DNA from: Xanthostigma xanthostigma
Lineage: Eukaryota; Arthropoda; Insecta; Raphidioptera; Raphidiidae
Direction: 5' to 3'
Assembly (NCBI GenBank): GCA_963575645.1
Contig: OY754470.1
Span: forward strand, 45,477,201-45,541,200
DNA: 64,000 nt
Translations under genes and position numbers: made by a program
In this document: piece by piece, positions 1-11,291 of the stretch
How the letters are laid out: every line of letters begins with the position of its first letter
Numbering within the stretch: position 1 is the first letter of the stretch
Notes under the pieces: model-generated
Told to the model about the DNA's origin: nothing
Seen by the model: the letters and a program-made list of their open reading frames with translations, nothing else
Database searches by the model: none

Positions 1-76
1 GTAATGTGTTTATTGTTTAAACTGTCACCGAGTGTCGTATATCGTTCTATGTTAAATCCCAATAACTCTGCTCCTC

Positions 77-157
77 AGGGAAAATATTGGTATGTGGTTA
101 GCACTCCAATGTTTTTTTGGGAATTAGTGCTCCCAGGAACCCGCGCTCGTACCAGTC
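77..157 (+). repeat. Dispersed repeat fragment (inverted copy at 28302-28372)
   Basis: The stretch CTCAGGGAAAATATTGG...TTAGTGCTCCCAGGAACCC matches, at roughly 80% by eye, the reverse complement of 28302-28372. Its family is unknown. Confidence 0.55.
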
Positions 158-1028
158 AGTGTGTGTATGTCGACTGTCAGAATCTATAATGCAAACATAG
201 ACGCTATAATAACCTCATATAGTGCTCCGCGAGCTCTTTAAAATGAATCAACGTCCTAGCTAAACATTTTTTTTTATTTTAAACTTTACACAAAGCCAAT
301 TCGTGGCTATCACGCGCATGCGCCGACACTCGTGCGATGACGGGAAAACAAATCGTGCGCGACGAACTCGTAAAGACATAACCCGTTGTGGGCTCAAGCG
401 TTGTTAACGCATTAATATTCCCGTAGCTATTAGCGACTGAAATTTAAGGTTATTTGGTAATACAAGAATGTTCATTGTACTTATCGAGCGAATGGACTTT
501 TTGATGTCAAAAAAAATTAAAATTCGTTTCCCCTATTCCAAATAACGTGCCTGGATTGCGCTAACTTGAAAGTTTTTAGTGCAAATTGTAAAGTATTTTG
601 GTGAAAGAGAGAGTTTTACTTCTGTCGCGCGGTCGTACGTTGCTAGTCTCTTTTTTATTAGTTTTTAACCGAGTGCATTTGAACGTCGCTGATCTACGGT
701 CGATCGTATGTCATGACTGTAATAGGCAGAAATAAAAGAAAAATACATAGGAGAGAAAACAGCTTAATGCCGCTTTTTAGTCACCGGATAATTTGTCTAT
801 TTGTCTACAGTTTGAATTTACGATTTGAATGAAAGTCTCGTTTTAGAAAATCTGTTCTAGTTTCATTTTATTATTTTTACTCACGACGGAACGAAGAAGG
901 TATATGAGTTTAGGGTGAGAGATTGTTTGTTTGTTTGTGTGTGCACTCGAAAACGGTTTGATCAATTCAGATGAACTTTTCTGTAAAGGGTTTGTAATTC
1001 ATCTGCGATGGTTCTCTCTTCTAAAAAA
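158..1028. other. Non-coding, no gene seen
   Basis: AT-rich sequence with only short spurious ORFs. It is probably intron or upstream DNA of the LHFPL gene, and I see no recognisable element. Confidence 0.6.
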
Positions 1029-1691
1029 TTGGTTGTCTGTAAAGTCGGTTTACGGACGATAGTTTTACGTGATAACGTATTCCGTAATACATAACCTAAA
1101 CCTCCCAAAATTTGGTTTCAATCCGCTTATCCTTGGTGTCGGAATGATAAGAAATGTCAAAAGTGACGTTTGCAACTTACAAAGTATTACGTTCTAATAA
1201 TAATTAGTTATTCCAATACTTAACTTAGAAGGCGTTGCATTTCACAATATACTAATGTCAAAAAATTGAATTAAACATTAGAAATGCAGCCGTTTTCATG
1301 TTAAGACAAGACATACGTTTGCTTCTAATTTCCATGTACGGCAAACAAAGACAACCGACCGCGTCGCGCCATGCATTACACAACATTGCATTTATACAGC
1401 TATTTTTCTATATAAATTTGTATAAAATATTTTTCTATATAAATTTGTATAAAAAAAACTGTTTAGGCAAATTCTGTTATACGAAATCTATGTAAAATGT
1501 TCTCCTCTTTCGTTTAAGACTGGTTTCAAACCGATCTGATTTAAATTGAGCGAGAAATTAGCAAAAAGCACGCACAGGGTCAGGCGGAACGTTACGCGTT
1601 ATGCGTTACACTTTTTCGTACATGCAGCCGGTGTTTTATCAATTTATAATATTGGTGATTCATCAATTTATAAGACGTTATCACGTCAAAA
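1029..1691 (+). repeat. Dispersed repeat family A, short form (copy 1)
   Basis: It begins TTGGTTGTCTGTAAAGTCGG and ends ACGTTATCACGTCAAAA. Sub-terminal ACGTGATAACGT blocks are inverted with respect to each other, as in a MITE. Related copies lie at 4916-5577, 23938-24514, 25689-26672 and 40352-41351. This copy lacks the internal ~330 bp present in the last two. The 663-bp length almost equals that of the inverted copy at 4916. No clear target duplication was found, and its transposon class is unknown. Confidence 0.85.
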
Positions 1692-2987
1692 GTTTGAAAT
1701 AAAAATAATATTTCGATTAAAAATGAAATGAATATCTGGTAATTCGATGCATTCAAAATAGATCATTTTCAATTACACTATTCATTTATGATAGATTATT
1801 AAAATTCAACAAACGCGGATTTCGAGGATTAATTTGTTAAATATCATTTCGTCCAATTTTAAATGACGTTCATAAAAATACAAAAGAGGTATAAATGTGT
1901 ATAATTATGTAATTGTTTCCGTTTCAATTCCGTAATTATTTAAAGCACCAATTGTAATTCATAACAGCAGGTGAAATACTGACAACGTTTTGTTTTCCGT
2001 TAATGCCATAATATTAGCTTAATTTTTCATATACGCTTTTTGTTCAGAAATTGTTCACTGCAATTTTTTAACTGGAAATGAAACATTGTCGTAATTTAAT
2101 ATTTTCTTCTAAAATAGTAGCGTCTGTGTCTATTGCGTAATGACATATATTATGGTGAATGTGACATTATGTTAAAAACGAGCGACAGCTGTATTTTTTG
2201 TACATACCTTCTAGAAAATAGCTGATTTTTAATTTTAAAAAATGTTTCCTTTTCCGACTTACGACTCCTGACCTCGACTAATTGTTTTCCAAGAGGTGGA
2301 AATCACGAGGGGTAATTTGAAGGGGTTGCCGAGGCAAAAAAATTGTGTGACCCTCACCATGGTGTTCAGCGACCAAAAAAAATAACATACCCCTTCCGAA
2401 TTCCGACTTCTGACCTCGACTAGTTAGTATCTATAATATTAATGATTTTATACAGTAATTGTAGCACGTCTGCAATTTAGGTACTATCATTCATTTAAAT
2501 GATAGTGTTTAAATCATCAATATTTGATGAGTCTTTGTAAATGTAAAGAGCGGACCGTCAGAGAAACCGTGATCTGATTATTTATTTATCCCACTTAATG
2601 GAAAAAGTGAAAATATTCACAGCACATTTTGAGGGATAGAAAACGATGTGTGCTAGAAGGTTGAATTGCTCAATTCCTTGTCCTTTTTTCGTAAACATAA
2701 ATAACTTCTAACTTTTTTATTTTATCGGAATTGAATACACGTTTTACGTATCTTCCAATACAGTTTTTATTATAATTTGTCAGGAAATTGAAATTTCAAA
2801 GGCTAGCCGAGCATCTATCCATGTTGTTGTTTATACGGCGTTTCCATTGCTCCTCTATTGTAAGCTACCAGTTCAAAGGCGTTAACATGAAAACTTGGTA
2901 AAAATAATAGATCGATTTTTTATAAAATTGACTACCCCTAGCCCCTTAAAAGTCGTTCTGGCACAACGACCACAAAGAAATAAATTA
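1692..2987. other. Non-coding; one short direct repeat
   Basis: AT-rich. The only structure noticed is the phrase TTCCGACTTNNGACTNCTGACCTCGACTA, which occurs at about 2254-2281 and again at 2393-2425 in direct orientation. Confidence 0.5.
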
Positions 2988-3352
2988 CAGTCAAACCTGA
3001 GTGAGCGAAAAAACTAAAACCTCTAAGAAAGACGTTTTTCACTCATGGAACTCTATAACTGAGACTACTACTTGCCTGCACCTCTATATAAGCGATAGTC
3101 GAACGTATTAATAGTTCAACGAAATTTAAGAATGAGTCATAAATAGCTGAACTAACATTGTTTTTGTATCATTGGCTATTTTGTTTCCTTTTTTTGCATC
3201 TATGTCAAATAATAATAATAATAATACATGTTTATCACTACATATTTGCTGTATTTTTATAGACCTCTATAAGTGAGAAAGGCCTCTAAGCATAACCATA
3301 AACGAAAAAGAGATCGCGGTTTCTTGAACTCTTGCTTATCCACGTTCGACTG
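2988..3352 (+). mobile_element. pogo/Tigger-type MITE
   Basis: The 365-bp element starts CAGTCAAACCTGAGTGAG and ends in the inverse of CAGTCGAACGTGGATAAG. It is flanked by TA on both sides (2986-2987 and 3353-3354), the usual target duplication of Tc1/mariner/pogo elements. It has no coding capacity. A related, 3'-truncated copy is at 25227. Confidence 0.8.
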
Positions 3353-3800
3353 TATATGAATATTGTTTTCCCAAACTTACGGTATTACCTAATTATTTAT
3401 TATAATGAATCCGAATATTAAAATATATTAAAACTTTAGTCAAGTTTCAAGTTTTCATTTGGGTTGAGTATTCAAAAGAATATTAATCGAGATAGAAGCT
3501 ACTGTTGGATTTTTAAAAGAAGACCGGTCTATGGAATGTAGTCCTATGACCTTATTGCAGAAGAGCGCACATGTATTTTATATTAGTAAAAGGTAATGAT
3601 CCTGGAACCGCTTCTATGCAATAAGGGAGTCCAGTCGACCAAATGATTCACAATTGTCGTATCGCGATAATTGTACTATTGCCATAGCTGTACAACTATA
3701 CAGCGACACTTGCTAACAGTACAAAAAAATCATACACCAGACAGTACATAGGTGTGCGTTCACGGACTAAGGTGAGGGGTGTTGTCTGAATATCAGCAAA

Positions 3801-3959
3801 ATGGAATGTAAAAATGGAAAAACAGTTAGAAGTGGCGCTAGGGAGGTCATAGCGAATGTAATTAAAATGTGCGAGTTAGAGGCTCAAAATAATGCCTTAA
3901 AATTTAAAGCTATACATTGTTTGCATGCCTTGCTATGCGCCGCCTATGAATTCCGATAA
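3801..3959 (+). pseudogene. N-terminal fragment of an IS630/Tc1-like transposase (52 codons)
   Basis: A short ATG-started frame reads MECKNGKTVRSGAREVIANV and then a Cys/Glu-rich stretch before TAA. The 'SGAREVI' start resembles the N-terminal regulatory/HTH part of IS630-type transposases common in insects, from memory of that family. No catalytic domain follows, so this is a 5' relic. It lies between inverted copies 1 and 2 of repeat family A. Confidence 0.4.
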
Positions 3960-4490
3960 TTTGGGAACACATCAGCGACTTCTTGCCCTTTCCCCACCGG
4001 TCTTCTTTCGCCGATCGCACAGTATATACTTCCAATATTACACAAAAAAAAAAAACGAACAAGAAATAAAAATGCTAATAAACATTTTATGACTACTCGT
4101 TTTAATAATAACGTAATTTAATTGCATTTAAGTATGTGAGATAACTTTTATAATTTACTCCATCGTAATGTTATCATTGGACGGACTGATTTTTAATGCA
4201 AAAAACTTTATCTATTGCAGTCATTAAATTGTGTTTCAAAGAGCGTATTTATGTGATTTAAAAATACAGGCATATGGGAGCAATAAAACTGAAAAATATA
4301 TATTTTGCTTAAAACGGAAAAGACATAAAAATATTCATATTTCCGTAGTCTTTTTTTTAAACGGCGATTATAAATAATCTCTCTAATTTGTTACAAGTAC
4401 AGCTACGGAAAATTTATTTCATTGACAACCTCCGTCCATAGCTTTAATGTTGCAAAGATGATAATGACCTTACTAGTCGAGCGTTTCTAA
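3960..4490. other. Non-coding, no gene seen
   Basis: AT-rich sequence without recognisable elements. Confidence 0.5.
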
Positions 4491-4865
4491 TAGAGCTGTA
4501 AAAGTAACTAGAAATTGTGTACCCGTATGTATTCGTTACTTAAAGAACCAGTACCCGTTACTTTAGAATCGTTACCTTACTCGTTACTTTTCATACGACA
4601 TACAATCGTGTATAACAGCATCAAGAAGTGTATGTTCTCTGGCATCAAGCATGTACCCATCCCATCGAGGCGCGTCGCATCGTGATACGGTATGACTTCG
4701 TTCGTATAACGTATAACCGCATCATACGAGTCGAACAAACTCCATGTCAGTTCGATACGACAGATGCGAGTAACGAAATGAATTTGTAAGTAACGATTCG
4801 GTACTTCGAGTCAGACGATGTACCCGTTACTCAGTAACGAATACATAAGGTTTGTTACAGCTCTA
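4491..4865 (+). mobile_element. hAT-type MITE, copy 1
   Basis: The 375-bp element has ends TAGAGCTGTAAAAGTAAC and the inverse of TAGAGCTGTAACAAAC. It is flanked by 8-bp near-duplications GTTTCTAA (4483-4490) and GTCTCTAA (4866-4873). An 8-bp duplication and TAGAG ends fit the hAT superfamily. The interior is rich in GTAACG/CGTTAC and non-coding. The second copy is at 8237-8566. Confidence 0.8.
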
Positions 4866-4915
4866 GTCTCTAATAATAACGCGCAATATTATATTGTCTT
4901 AAATATTTTGTTTTT

Positions 4916-5577
4916 TTTTGACGTGATAACGTCTTATAAATTGATGAATCACCAATATTATAAATTGATAAAACACCGGCTGCATGTTCGAAAAAGTGTA
5001 ACGTAACGTTCCTAACGTTCCGCCTGACCCTGTGCGTGCTTTTTGCTAATTTCTCGCTCAATTTAAATCAGATCGGTTTGAAACCAGTCTTAAACGAAAG
5101 AGGAGAACATTTTACATAGATTTCGTATAACAGAATTTGCCTAAACAGTTTTTTTATACAAATTTATATAGAAAAATATTTTATACAAATTTATATAGAA
5201 AAATAGCTGTATAAATGCAATGTTGTGTAATGCATGGCGCGACGCGGTCGGTTGTCTTTGTTTGTCGTACATGGAAATTAGAAGCAAACGTATGTCTTGT
5301 CTTAACATGAAAACAGCTGCATTTCTAATGTTTAATTCAATTTTTTGACATTAGTATATTGTGAAATGCAAAGCCTTCTAAGTTAAGTATTGGAATAACT
5401 AATTATTATTAGAACATAATACTTTGTAAGTTGCAAACGTCACTTTTGACATTTCTTATCATTCTGACACCCAGGATAAGCGGATTGAAACCAAATTTTG
5501 GGAGGTTTAGGTTATGTATTACGGAATACGTTATCACGTAAAACTATCGTCCGTAAACCGACTTTACAGACAACCAT
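4916..5577 (-). repeat. Dispersed repeat family A, short form (copy 2, inverted)
   Basis: Reverse complement of 1029-1691 over essentially its whole length, with a different number of GGAACGTTA-type internal repeats. With copy 1 it forms a giant inverted repeat around a 3.2-kb interior. Confidence 0.85.
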
Positions 5578-5592
5578 TTTTTTACTAATGGA

Positions 5593-5951
5593 AGCCGGGA
5601 ACACAGCAGCCTCTAGGGCTTATTGTGCTATCTCCCAATTTCTTTATCAGTCGATCTAGTATCCTCGTTCCTTGTTCGAGGACTGAGTGATTGATATAGT
5701 CTTCTGGACTCATTCTTGATTGTCCATGTAGATTATTTGTCATCTACGATTTCAAGCCTTGCATTTGCACAGAATATGGTACGCTAATCTCCTTATTACA
5801 CTATCTGCACTTTAAGTCCCTATTAACCGGTCCAATTCTTTGGAGGTATCCTGTCTGGGCACAATGTCCTGTCAGGCGGCCTACCACGAGACGAAGATTG
5901 TTCTTGCTGAGTTGTAGTAGCTCTTCGTTCATCTTTCGGGATGACCCAGGA
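5593..5951 (-). pseudogene. LINE (Jockey/R1-like) RNase H and tail relic
   Basis: Read on the minus strand, 5932-5801 encodes a frame containing LLQLSKNNLRLVVGRLTGHC and LQRIGPVNRDLKCR before an in-frame TAG. After a frameshift, a YHILCKCKA-like Cys motif follows. The 'LVVGxLTGHCxLxxHLxxIG' pattern and the following Cys cluster are typical of the RNase H/C-terminal part of Jockey- and R1-type LINE polymerases in insects. It is broken by stops and frameshifts and clearly inactive. Confidence 0.65.
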
Positions 5952-6582
5952 CCCTTTAATAAAAACCTTACCATGTTGCTGCCTTGAAATTTGATTCCAA
6001 TATGCTGCTACCTGGGTTATATTTAAAGGTTATGCTGGGCTGCACAAAGCATTGTCGAAAAATTTGATTTATTAAATGAACTTAGATTGTGATTGTATAA
6101 TTACAGCTTCTGTGCAGGAACAGTCTAATGTCGTTGTGAAATTGCCTGTCATGTGGAACGTTAGCTTGTGCTCACACAAAAACAAATAATTTCGGAATAC
6201 GTTTCTCTTCCCCCGTGAAGTGACTGAGACTCGCTCTTTTTTTCCACCACTGTACATTAACATGTACTTCTACCAAAAGTTTTTTTTTTCATACAGAAGC
6301 AGATTCGTATGTCATTTTTCGCGAAACTTTTTTATAATAGAACAAAAACAAACTACGTTCGGTTTAGTTCCCGTCTAATGGAAAAAAAAAGTTTTAAATT
6401 ATAGTCATTTTTGTGATCGTTTGTTGTCATTGCGATAACAGTGACGTCTATAAATCGTACTACAATTTAATTCTTATTACATAAAAATCGCACACAGCTC
6501 TTTGAATAAATGAGATCTGAAATCGAGTAAACGATTTGTCTAACACCGCTATAAACTTCACAGACATTCGGTTTGTTTGTAT
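5952..6582. other. Non-coding, no gene seen
   Basis: AT-rich; only chance ORFs. Confidence 0.5.
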
Positions 6583-7120
6583 TGTAACGAGACACCACTG
6601 GAGGCGGCGGCAGTGCTTTGTTGTCAAATCCGCGTGAACAACAATGCTCGCATTGTTGTTGGAAATGCTTGCATTGTTATTGGAAATGCTTGCATTGTTG
6701 TCGAAACCGCGTAGACAACAATTGTTACGCGCATTATTATCGAACTACATAGAACAATGCCGAAGCTTCTAGAACGTCGCAGAATGTTCCAGAAGGCGGC
6801 TGGAGAATTTATATAAACAGCGCTAGCCTGGAAGGCAGGGCAGTCAGTCAGAAGTTAGTGTAACAATGAACAGTGCTCGACATAAATAAATAAGTGCTCT
6901 AAATAAATATACAGATAAGTAGACGTCTGTGAGATATAAATATTCCGTGTACATAGTAGTTTAGTGTTATTATTATTCTTTCAGAATTCGTTTGTTTTTC
7001 GTTATTTATTTTATTATTTCATTTTTAATTATTATTAGAGAAGTACTTGTTAGTTTGTTTTTGTTAACATTTCTTTTTGTAAATAAATATTTTTAACTAC
7101 TAACAAACAGTTTTGTTACA
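6583..7120 (+). mobile_element. Solo LTR of an LTR retrotransposon
   Basis: The 538-bp block begins TGTAAC and ends GTTACA (5'-TG...CA-3' ends). It is flanked on both sides by the same four bases GTAT (6579-6582, 7121-7124), as expected from LTR-retrotransposon integration. It holds a complete-looking promoter (separate entry), a 21-nt tandem motif (GGAAATGCTTGCATTGTT-like, 6641-6702), and AATAAA-rich sequence at about 6885-6910 that could serve as poly(A) signal. No internal viral-type genes flank it, so it is the usual product of LTR-LTR recombination. A 4-bp duplication fits Ty3/gypsy or Pao-type elements; the family was not identified. Confidence 0.8.
6771..6850 (+). promoter_or_regulatory. 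Heat-shock-like promoter in the solo LTR
   Basis: AGAATGTTCCAGAA at 6781-6794 fits the heat-shock element pattern GAAnnTTCnnGAA, with a further TTCTAGAA just upstream (6767-6774). TATAAA is at 6812-6817, and an initiator-like CAGTCAGTC lies about 30-34 bases downstream of it (A at 6842 or 6846). Order and spacing match an arthropod Pol II core promoter; heat-shock factor control is inferred. Confidence 0.65.
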
Positions 7121-7968
7121 GTATTATATATATACCATAGAATTTCGTGTTGTTGCAGAATGTTCAATCACTCAAAAATGACAATTGTCTGCAAAACATT
7201 ACCTCTATGTTGAACTCAAAAAATTACAGAAAAGGCACTGCAAATAGTGCTAATAGACTATTTGCCTCTTATTTTTTTAAATGTCTTAAAATGTTCATAT
7301 CATAGCTCGAAGAAGTTAAACTTCAAATAAAACAGAAGTATATTAGATGGAACGAATTATTAAAAGCATGGCTTCGTTCTAAAAAAGAAATCATCAGATG
7401 GCACTAAGAAAATAAAAATGTGCAAGCAATAAGCGTGATATTGATATGAAGAATATCAAAAATTACCGGAAAAAAGTAATATTCGAAAATCAAACAAATG
7501 TCACAGCAGAAATCACATTTGTCGGTGACTTTTATTTGACATTTCCAGGATAAAAAACAATAGTTAGGTAAAGCGGATTAAAAAGCCTATCTTTAAAACA
7601 TATTCTTTTGTTGCAGTCTGTATTTTGTACATTTGTCAAAACATTGATTCTCATCAAATATTAATCAGTTTGCATGTAAATTATAAGCCTGTTTAAATAC
7701 AACTATAAATTCTAATGGATTTGGCAGAATAGGAATTTTACAGTTCCGGAAATTGGAAAATGTTGCAATATTGTTTTAGACGTGGATTTATCATGATATA
7801 GGAAATATATTGCATGCAGTGTGTACTGTCTGGCTATCAAGTTTAGAGACTATAGTAACTAATCATTGAAAATAAAATATTATGAAGTGAAACTTTTTTT
7901 AAGTCGCGATGAAATCATAACTTGTTGAAAAATTAGTTGATTTCGTTAGCTACAAAGAACGCTAAACT
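7121..7968. other. Non-coding, no gene seen
   Basis: AT-rich sequence with no recognisable element. Confidence 0.5.
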
Positions 7969-8185
7969 AAATCTTTGCCAAAATTTTATTAAAATCGGCC
8001 AGACAGGACCGGACTTAAGAATTTTATGAAAACGGTAATTTGTAAATATGGATTTACTTAGTGAAGGGTGTATAATTTGGTGCAGATGTTGAATTGATAA
8101 CAATATTGAAATTAAGAGCAATAAAAACAAAAAAGTTAAGTTCACATAATAAAGTCACACTGTCTGTATTAGCAAATACACTATA
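7969..8185 (+). repeat. Dispersed repeat family B (copy 1)
   Basis: It carries TTTGGTGCAGATGTTGAATT followed by a CACATAATAAAGTC.CAC.CTG segment, also seen at 18704-18876 (same strand) and, more diverged, at 27570-27748 (opposite strand). The sequence is Helitron-like in character, but the ends are not defined. Confidence 0.55.
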
Positions 8186-8236
8186 TTGTCGGCAGGGTTT
8201 GGCACTGCGACCCGAGTTTTTTTAGTGTTTCATTGG

Positions 8237-8566
8237 TAGAGCTGTAAAAGTAACGCGAAATTGTGTACCCGTATGTATTCGTTACTTAAAGAACCAGTAC
8301 CCGTTACTTTCGTATCGTTACGTTACTCATTACTTTTCATACGACATACAATCGTGTACTAACAGCATCAAGCATACTATCGCATTGAGGCGCGTCGCAT
8401 ACGTGACTTCGTTCGTATAACGCATAACCACATCAAACGAGTCGAACTGACATGGATTCGACAAATGCGAGTAACGAAATGAATTTGTAAGTAACGATTC
8501 GTTACTTCGAGTCAGACGATGTACCCGTTACTCAGTAACGAATACATACGGTTTGTTACAGCTCTA
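8237..8566 (+). mobile_element. hAT-type MITE, copy 2
   Basis: Same family and orientation as 4491-4865, 330 bp, with TAGAGCTG ends. The flanking octamers TTCATTGG and TTCAGTGA are a degraded 8-bp duplication. It differs from copy 1 mainly by small internal deletions. Confidence 0.8.
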
Positions 8567-9291
8567 TTCAGTGATGTCTACACATAATATAACCGTTTAT
8601 CCATAAAGTTTCACTTCAGAAGTTTAAGGTTTACATCCACCAGTTTTTTATTTCTTTTTGTAAAATAACTTTAAAAAATTGATTTCGTGTTTATTCAAAT
8701 TTCAAAGTCACTCTGTAAAATTTTATTGTACGTATTTTTTATCTATGTAGATCTGTTTGTTATGTATGTTCTGTAGTCTTTAAAACTTTTTTCTGCTTTG
8801 TTATTTATGAATTCTACACTTGCGAACAAAAAACTTTGTATAAAAGTCAAGTCGGTGCCAAGTTTTTAAAACCACTACTCACTTACTCTACTTCCAACTA
8901 TGTAAAAGTAAGCAGTAGTATTCAAAAGTTTAATACTATAATAATATTTAAATTGAACGTAAATATGTAGATTGATAGATCGAAACTTTATAGTTGAACA
9001 GCGTGTGTTTATGACCAAAACCTTTCACAAATTTCTTTAAAAGTAAATAACAATTCTAATTATATTTATATTTTTACGCTAGCCCCTTTAAAACAGCTGA
9101 GTTTCATGCCTATAGATATCTTTATTTGATTGGTACAAATGCACATAAGTATAGCGTCAAGAAAAAAGAATTATAAAAACAAATTTTAAATGAGTTTTAG
9201 CTAATAAGTATTTTTTAAATTTTTTTCTAAACTGTTGTTTGAAATTCTGTGATTTCAGTAGGTATGTTATTGTGTATACTGTATATATGTT
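8567..9291. other. Non-coding, no gene seen
   Basis: AT-rich, no recognisable element. Confidence 0.5.
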
Positions 9292-9372
9292 ACGGGCAAT
9301 GTCGACAATGCCCGGGCAATGTCGTCATTGACCGGTCAATGTCGACAATGCCCGAGCCACATCGGGCAATGT
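9292..9372. repeat. Cluster of CAATGTCG / GACAATGCCCG palindromic units
   Basis: About 80 bp hold four copies of CAATGTC(G) alternating with CAATGCCCG, giving overlapping imperfect palindromes centred on GTCGAC and ACCGGT. It is GC-rich in an AT-rich setting. A related phrase (CGGTCAATGACCG) occurs at about 42276-42288. Confidence 0.6.
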
Positions 9373-9531
9373 CCGAATTCAGACAAGGTTCAAAAATTGA
9401 TTTTTTATAAACATGAAACGCTGACATTTGATTGTATCTTTATCATGATAAGTTAACATTAACGCTTTATGGAATTTTTATCACTCATATCAACTATTGA
9501 AGAATATATTTTTAACCTTATATTACAATTA

Positions 9532-10197
9532 TTGATGATTGAAAACACGTATAATACAATATATCTCATTGCATTAAATTTCTGAAATTTAATGCATTGA
9601 GATATATTGTTTATTGCTCATATCATATAAAAATAGTATATTTTGCGACTAGTGAGAGAAGGAGAAGATTCCATGAGCGTAAAACGCACGCGAGTGGAAT
9701 ATTCTCCTTCGATCAATGGTCGCACATAATACTTTATTCAACTAGCAGGAGTAATATGTAATCGGGGCCCTGATAAAAGAGGGAAAAATAATAAATCACT
9801 TCATTGATTGACGTACCCACCGTTAGTGTATGCATACAAGATTGCCATGACTTTCGCTGAATTGCGATGCTGTTTTCATATATACAATACCGCCTACCAC
9901 GTTCCTATTGGTCCAGAAGCTGCGTGTAGTTTTTTTTCATTATTTCACGCTTGGGCTTGCTACTGAGTTTCTATTGGTCCAGAAAATTCATTATCACACT
10001 GTATTATTAGCTTTCTACGCGTCAACATGAAGTAATTTATTATTTCTCCCGAGTTTAGCAGGGCCCCGAAATTACATATTACTCACGCGTGTTGAATAAA
10101 TAAAATTATTTATATTAGTAATGCCTTTTTGTATTTTTTTATTCATTGAAATAAATAAAATGTGTGGAAATAAATTATACGTGTTTTCAATCACCAA
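9532..10197. mobile_element. Fold-back (long inverted repeat) element
   Basis: The ends TTGATGATTGAAAACACG and the inverse of TTGGTGATTGAAAACACG enclose 666 bp. Inside are a 25-bp-arm hairpin (9556-9610) and a second inverted pair (about 9730-9815 against 10015-10100) running through CGGGGCCCTG. The centre has two direct TATTGGTCCAGAA motifs containing CCAAT boxes. It has no coding capacity. Confidence 0.7.
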
Positions 10198-10877
10198 TTT
10201 TTCTCGATACCTAAAATATACCTTTATTAATAATAATCTTACTATCAAAACCTCGTTTTAAATTGGTTTTCAAACTAATTAAGTTGATAACAAATATGTT
10301 TAACCAAATATATTTAATGTTATTGAAATACAGTTGACATTTTGATTAATTAAGTTTGATAAATAACGAATAAATTCGAATAAATTGAATTAAACAGTGT
10401 TTTAATTAAAAGAACGAATTTCCTTTCAATTTTGTTTTTTTTTTTCAAAGCATATTTTGTAATCTTTACTTATATTATTGCGTCACAGATTTTTAATTAA
10501 ATTTGAACGTGGCTCTTTATTGAACTTGAAAACTACATTTTTTAATAAATCTTTTAGTATAGTCAAGAAGTGAGATTCATGAGAAAAATAGATCCAAGTC
10601 TCCAAAAAATATGAGCAATAGCTTATTCGATTCGGAAGAATATTCTGAAAAAAACGTTTTTTTTTTATTTTTTTCGGCTACGAAAATTGCGTTTATAATT
10701 AACAAAGAAACGAAAACACAAAAAAGCCCCTCAGATTTTTGGCAATTACTCAAAAACGATAAGCGATAGCGGAAATTGAATCAAAGATTCTTAAAGAGGA
10801 GAAAATTTCCAATAATAAAGCTACACTCCAAAACTCAATCTCTATTATTTATAGTTTTTATTTAAGAGTATTCGTCC
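10198..10877. other. Non-coding, no gene seen
   Basis: Very AT-rich; nothing recognised. Confidence 0.5.
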
Positions 10878-11062
10878 CAAATGAAAGACAAAGAATCAGA
10901 CTAAAGATCCTTCAGGCGAATTTTTTGAAAAAAAATTCCTGAAAAAACTTACAACCTTTTGAAAAAAATAATAAGTTACGTAATATTTCACACGTAGGCG
11001 AAACTGTTTTTCAAAAAAATCGCCTGAAGGATCTGTAGTCTGATTCTTTGTCTTTCATTTGG
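10878..11062. repeat. Inverted repeat with ~48-bp arms
   Basis: AAATGAAAGACAAAGAATCA at 10879 and its inverse near 11042-11061 begin arms that continue through GATCCTTCAGGCGA, enclosing an AT-rich loop of about 85 bp. A MITE-like hairpin, family unknown. Confidence 0.7.
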
Positions 11063-11206
11063 CGTTTACCAGAACCCTCTAGCTTTAAAAATAGCGTCGG
11101 GAGAGCGCGAACCGTTTTTAGGCGAGGGGAAAAGATTTGTGATGAAGGGTGCAGGGGGCGTTTGCAGGGACGAATACTCAACGTTGAAAATAGGGTTTCG
11201 CGCAGC

Positions 11207-11291
11207 CGTTACAGCTCGAGTGCAACCTGTTGAGAGAGTACAACACATAAAATAATTTTTTTTATGTATTGTACTCTCTCGAGCTGTAACG
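11207..11291. repeat. Two-part hairpin, CGTTACAGCTCGAG arms
   Basis: The outer arms are CGTTACAGCTCGAG (11207-11220) and its exact inverse (11278-11291). The inner arms are GAGAGAGTACAACACATAAA (from 11232) and a one-mismatch inverse ending 11280. The left side has 11 extra unpaired bases between inner and outer arm. Confidence 0.75.
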
